Positions 61,035 to 64,000 of a DNA stretch of 64,000 nt are shown here, piece by piece. The translations under genes and the position numbers were made by a program. The stretch is from Kribbella catacumbae DSM 19601. GTDB lineage: Bacteria; Actinomycetota; Actinomycetes; Propionibacteriales; Kribbellaceae. Numbering within the stretch: position 1 is the stretch's first letter; each line of letters starts with the position of its first letter. The stretch lies in NCBI RefSeq assembly GCF_000372465.1, contig NZ_AQUZ01000002.1, positions 124,160-188,159 on the forward strand. The letters are read 5' to 3'. The notes under the pieces are model-generated. The model searched no databases, was not told where the DNA came from, and saw only the letters and a list, made by a program, of their open reading frames with translations.

Positions 61035-61396
61035 CCGCCGTGCACGCAGACCCTCAGATCATCTGGTCCGCGATCGCACTGCTCGGAGTCCTGATCCTGG
61101 CGGGCCATGCAGGCAGGGGCCGCCGGCGTCGAGACCCGAATCGGTTCTACACCTGGCCCGAGAAGCAAGTACTGATCCAGCAGGCCGCCGGCCGCTGCGA
61201 ACACAAGCCGCCGCTGTGGAGACGTTGCCCAGCGCAAGGAACACAGGCCGACCACATTGTTCCCTGGAGCCGCGGGGGACGGACCGAGTTGTGGAACGGG
61301 CAGTTGCTCTGCGAGCGCCACAACCAGCGGAAGTCGAACCGCGTCCCGAGCACGCTCTATCGATGGCGGCTGCAACGACGCCGTACGAAGTACTGA
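61031..61396 (+). CDS. Membrane-anchored HNH endonuclease
   Basis: 121 residues, GTG overlapping the upstream stop. An N-terminal hydrophobic helix (IIWSAIALLGVLILAGHAG, about 10-28) and basic patch GRGRRRR precede a compact HNH domain: CEHKPPLW...CPAQ, ADHIVPWSRGG (first His), ELWNGQLLC (Asn) and CERHNQRKSN (second His), with Cys residues for structural zinc. HNH nucleases nick or cut DNA; membrane anchoring would place the activity at the cell boundary, for example on incoming DNA. That use is inference. Confidence 0.8.
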   Translation: MTAVHADPQIIWSAIALLGVLILAGHAGRGRRRRDPNRFYTWPEKQVLIQQAAGRCEHKPPLWRRCPAQGTQADHIVPWSRGGRTELWNGQLLCERHNQRKSNRVPSTLYRWRLQRRRTKY

Positions 61397-61582
61397 CGAC
61401 CCGCCCTGGCGCTCAAAGCCTCGCCGTTGAAAGCCGCGTCCCGGCGAACGACCTGGGACACCGCGCCAGACGACGAAACCGGTTGTGTACTTCACCGCCC
61501 CTACCCATGCTTTTGCAGCCTCCGTCTGCAAAAGCCCGCCCGCCCGTCTGCAACTGACGGCTGTCTTGAGGAGACAACCACC

Positions 61583-61852
61583 ATGCCCCTTGACTACATG
61601 GTCGGTTCGGCCAGAGACCCGAACGGCGCCAATCGCCAGACCCGCAAGAGAATCGAAGCCGCTGTCAGGCGGACCCTGCGCACCGGCGGCGTGCAGGCAC
61701 TGACGGCCGTGGACGCATCCTCGGACATGGTCATCAGCTACTTGACGACAGCCAACAGCGCGAGCCTGAAGCTTGTGCACGATGTCGCAGGAAACGAGAT
61801 CGCGCGCCTGCTTGAGGAGTTACTACAAGGCGGCGTCCAGGACCGCCCATGA
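61583..61852 (+). CDS. Unknown small protein
   Basis: 89 residues from the ATG at 61583 (GAGGAG upstream). Helical (RKRIEAAVRRTLRTGGVQAL; LVHDVAGNEIARLLEELL). Stops in an ATGA overlap with the next gene. Confidence 0.55.
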   Translation: MPLDYMVGSARDPNGANRQTRKRIEAAVRRTLRTGGVQALTAVDASSDMVISYLTTANSASLKLVHDVAGNEIARLLEELLQGGVQDRP

Positions 61853-62121
61853 AGACCTTTGACGAACTGATCAGCCGGTTCGATCAATGGTCGGCCGAAC
61901 GCGACCTCATCGAATCCGACGTACTGCACTCCCGCAAGGCCTGGGAAGACTCTGACGATGCCGGCATCGCGCTCCTGCGGGAGATGGTCGCGGCCCTGCG
62001 CTGCTGCACCGCTGAGGGCCCCGCCTGCGGTGGGGTCCGGACGCTTGGCGATCTCGCCGCTGGCCGGCCACTGCGCGTCGACCCGCGGCTGGCGCCGTCA
62101 GCTGGCACGAGCCGTGAGTAG
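61849..62121 (+). CDS. Unknown small protein
   Basis: 90 residues, coupled to the gene before (ATGA) and overlapping the next by eight bases. Helical N-terminus (FDELISRFDQWSAERDLIES), two Cys pairs (RCCTAEGPAC). Unknown. Confidence 0.55.
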   Translation: MKTFDELISRFDQWSAERDLIESDVLHSRKAWEDSDDAGIALLREMVAALRCCTAEGPACGGVRTLGDLAAGRPLRVDPRLAPSAGTSRE

Positions 62122-62461
62122 CAAACCGGGGCCCTGCCCGGATTGCAGCGCGGGAGCCCGACAACCGCACGCCAACGACTGCGACGTTGCGCGATGCCTG
62201 ACCACGGGAGGCCAGCGCCTGTCCTGCCTCATGCTCGGCGCGTCACAGAGTCATGACTGCGGACACGACACCTGGTCCGGCGAGTGGCCGGGCAACGCCG
62301 AATGCCGCGAGTTCGGCTGGTACGTCTACGGCGACCCGAGCGTGGACGGTTTCTGGGTGCGCTGCGGCGCCGACCACCCTCAGGCGACCGAAGACCTCAA
62401 CCGTCTGGTCACCGAGGCCGACTGGAACCCGGCCCTGCAGCGCTGGCAGCAGCGGCCGTGA
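62114..62461 (+). CDS. Small Cys/His-rich protein
   Basis: 115 residues from a GTG at 62114. CPDC near residue 8, further Cys at NDCDVARC and SHDCGHDTW, then AECREFGWYVYGDP, probably one or two zinc sites and a small domain. Similar small proteins are frequent in actinophages. Function unknown. Confidence 0.55.
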   Translation: MSSKPGPCPDCSAGARQPHANDCDVARCLTTGGQRLSCLMLGASQSHDCGHDTWSGEWPGNAECREFGWYVYGDPSVDGFWVRCGADHPQATEDLNRLVTEADWNPALQRWQQRP

Positions 62462-62603
62462 TCAGCAGCAAATAGACCTCACGGCCGGCTCGGCGTCGTC
62501 CAGCGCCGCCACTGGACGAACTCCACCAGCCCATCATGCTTGCTCTGCGTTGCGCAGCAGGCTCATGGACCGCCTACCCCGACCACCACAGATTGCGACG
62601 ACG

Positions 62604-62807
62604 ATGGCCTGGATCAGATGCCCCCATTGTGACGAGAAACGGGACACCTCCGGGCGCTACACCTCGCCGACCAACGCGAAGCGCGATCACGACTGGTGGC
62701 TTGAGGAGCACCTCTCAGGCAGGTGCGTCCTGAACGATCTGTCCACGCAAGACGCAGCCCGGAGCGCGGCCACCAGGCGACAACCTGAGGGCACAGCTGA
62801 CCTCTGA
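62604..62807 (+). CDS. Small zinc-binding protein
   Basis: 67 residues from the ATG at 62604 (weak ribosome site). MAWIRCPHCDEKRDTS gives a CxxC pair; CVLNDLS further on. Possibly a nucleic-acid-binding zinc ribbon. Start uncertain. Confidence 0.45.
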   Translation: MAWIRCPHCDEKRDTSGRYTSPTNAKRDHDWWLEEHLSGRCVLNDLSTQDAARSAATRRQPEGTADL

Positions 62808-62877
62808 TCGAAGCGCCATCCCCGGCGCTGGCCTCTTGTACTTCCTCTACCTGACTCAATCGACTAAGGAGCCCGCC

Positions 62878-63594
62878 ATGGGCGCAAGTATGAGCACGGC
62901 GTACGTCGCCGCGCTTCCCGACGCCAAGCTCGACTGGGATGCCGGTTCGGAGGCTCTGGACGAGATCACCGATCCGAGTGCCTTCGAGTGGGATTCGTTC
63001 GAGCTCGAGACTCAGGCCGAGTTCCTCGACGACGATGGCGACATCCCCGAAGAGCCGACCTGCGAGATGGCCGATCTCGCGACACTCAAGAAGTACGGAC
63101 GTCGCGTGCTCACCGAGCTCAAGGATGCGCTGGACACACCCGACGTCACCTTGTTGACGATTGGTGGCTACTGGATCTATCTCACCGGAGGACTCGACGT
63201 CGACGCTGGAGTCGACGACGAGTACGGAGCGATCTACGCCTCTCTGGGACTGCCCGACCCTGTGATGAAGGCCGTGGGCTTCGTCCCGAAGCCCGAGTAC
63301 CCTCCGTCGCGCCGATCCGGTGCGCAGGGAGACGCGACCGACACCGACATCGTTGATGCGATCGCGCTCGGCCTTGGAACGAAACCGAAGTGGCAGGGGC
63401 GGGTCGAGCTCACATGGATCGCCGACGCGATCGGACAGGTGCGCCCCCACCCGTACGACGCGGATCCCGTCGACTACTACGAGGACTTCACGGGCCGAAC
63501 GGGCTTCGACCCGCTGAACGACGCCTTCCTCAGTCGATACGTCGGCGAGCGGGCGACGGCCGACGATCACCCCGACGAGCAGAAGGCCCGCTGA
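62878..63594 (+). CDS. Unknown acidic protein
   Basis: 238 residues from the ATG at 62878 with AAGGAG upstream. Acidic N-terminal part (DEITDPSAFEWDSFELETQA; DDDGDIPEEPTCEMADLATL) and a Pro/Gly-rich C-terminal part with several Trp/Tyr. No family recognised. Its stop overlaps the next start (TGATG). Confidence 0.6.
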   Translation: MGASMSTAYVAALPDAKLDWDAGSEALDEITDPSAFEWDSFELETQAEFLDDDGDIPEEPTCEMADLATLKKYGRRVLTELKDALDTPDVTLLTIGGYWIYLTGGLDVDAGVDDEYGAIYASLGLPDPVMKAVGFVPKPEYPPSRRSGAQGDATDTDIVDAIALGLGTKPKWQGRVELTWIADAIGQVRPHPYDADPVDYYEDFTGRTGFDPLNDAFLSRYVGERATADDHPDEQKAR

Positions 63595-63839
63595 TGTTCA
63601 GCACGACTCGTCGCGTCGTGGCAGTCAGCGCATTCGCGGGCTGCAGCGTTGCTGTCCTGGCCGGCTGGCTCACCGGGTTCTTCGCTCGGGTCGTGACCGG
63701 CGTCAGCAGGTCCTGGGACTCTTTGCTCGCCTGGCTGCGGGCACCTCTGGACATGAGCCATCTCGTCGCCGCGACCGCCGCAGTCCTTGTCCCGCTGGTT
63801 CTGATCCTCGTCATCATCATGGTCCTGTCCGACGATTGA
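63594..63839 (+). CDS. Small two-span membrane protein
   Basis: 81 residues; start overlaps the upstream stop. Two hydrophobic segments: about 8-32 (VVAVSAFAGCSVAVLAGWLT) and about 55-77 (HLVAATAAVLVPLVLILVII), with a short cytosolic or outside loop. Function unknown, probably works with the 62878 protein. Confidence 0.6.
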   Translation: MFSTTRRVVAVSAFAGCSVAVLAGWLTGFFARVVTGVSRSWDSLLAWLRAPLDMSHLVAATAAVLVPLVLILVIIMVLSDD

Positions 63840-63884
63840 CTACCACCACATCTGTGCCTTGCACACGACGAACCCCGAGCACAC

Positions 63885-63926
63885 AGTGCACCCCGGACGC
63901 GATTGCGCCCGGGGTGCACTCTTTTT
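63885..63926 (+). terminator. Intrinsic terminator
   Basis: Perfect 12-bp stem AGTGCACCCCGG (63885-63896) with CCGGGGTGCACT (63909-63920), then CTTTTTC. Ends the 59247-63839 transcript. Confidence 0.88.
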
Positions 63927-64000
63927 CGAGCATCGGCAGGCCTGCGTTGATCCTGCCGATGTCCGTCCAGCCTTGGATGCGGCGTTGGTTAGCTAGGCGA

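Noticed and set aside
63930..64000. tRNA-like sequence at the window end
   Set aside because: No cloverleaf or TTC-box/anticodon arrangement could be drawn.

Overview
The window is high-GC DNA that looks like accessory, plasmid- or phage-plasmid-like DNA of an actinomycete. The grounds are the GC-rich codon bias with many GTG/TTG starts, an Lsr2-type nucleoid protein (29356-29868), short tightly packed genes of unknown function, and a full private replication toolkit beside a ParM/ParR-type partition locus. I see no rRNA, tRNA, CRISPR array, phage capsid or tail gene, or standard relaxase. The species cannot be told from the sequence.

Layout. (1) 1-9250: many small unknown genes plus an SSB. 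One of them is split by a complete IS630-family element (5327-6510) that carries a TA target duplication. (2) 9868-20013: an overlapping plus-strand operon encoding an AAA ATPase, a protein with an internal duplication, a zinc-ribbon protein, a membrane-anchored ATPase-like protein without a P-loop, a HerA-type ATPase, a long disordered protein ending in a toxin-like domain, a probable immunity protein and an EcsC-family protein. This is the best candidate for an undescribed system. (3) 20465-29269: a degenerate HD (SpoT-like) protein, a NADAR protein, a methylase-like gene pair, ParM/ParR with an upstream inverted repeat, a palindrome-rich noncoding stretch (possible origin), VapBC, a macrodomain and a SLOG-like Rossmann protein. 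(4) 29356-33207: an Lsr2 with two DNA-binding domains, a RecJ-like nuclease and a CPBP protease. (5) 33208-34428: a noncoding array of TGTACCA/TGGTACA sites, a second origin or regulatory candidate, placed just ahead of (6) the replication block. That block holds an SF3 helicase (34429), a family B DNA polymerase (36380), a SNF2-type helicase (40902), a primase-polymerase-like protein (47549), a MoxR/VWA pair (48581, 49859), a double-AAA Clp-like ATPase (51641) and a UvrD-like helicase (53875). (7) 56793-63839: more unknown genes, including a membrane-anchored HNH nuclease and several small Cys-rich proteins.

How the parts fit. SF3 helicase, AEP-like primase, PolB, SSB, RecJ and the helicases would let the element copy itself largely independently of the host. 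ParM/ParR would segregate it. VapBC, the toxin/immunity pair and the NADAR/macro/SLOG proteins suggest maintenance and conflict functions. Many genes in the right half are separated by perfect inverted repeats that lack U-tracts and probably act as terminators or processing sites. Family names come from motifs read by eye, with no database search.
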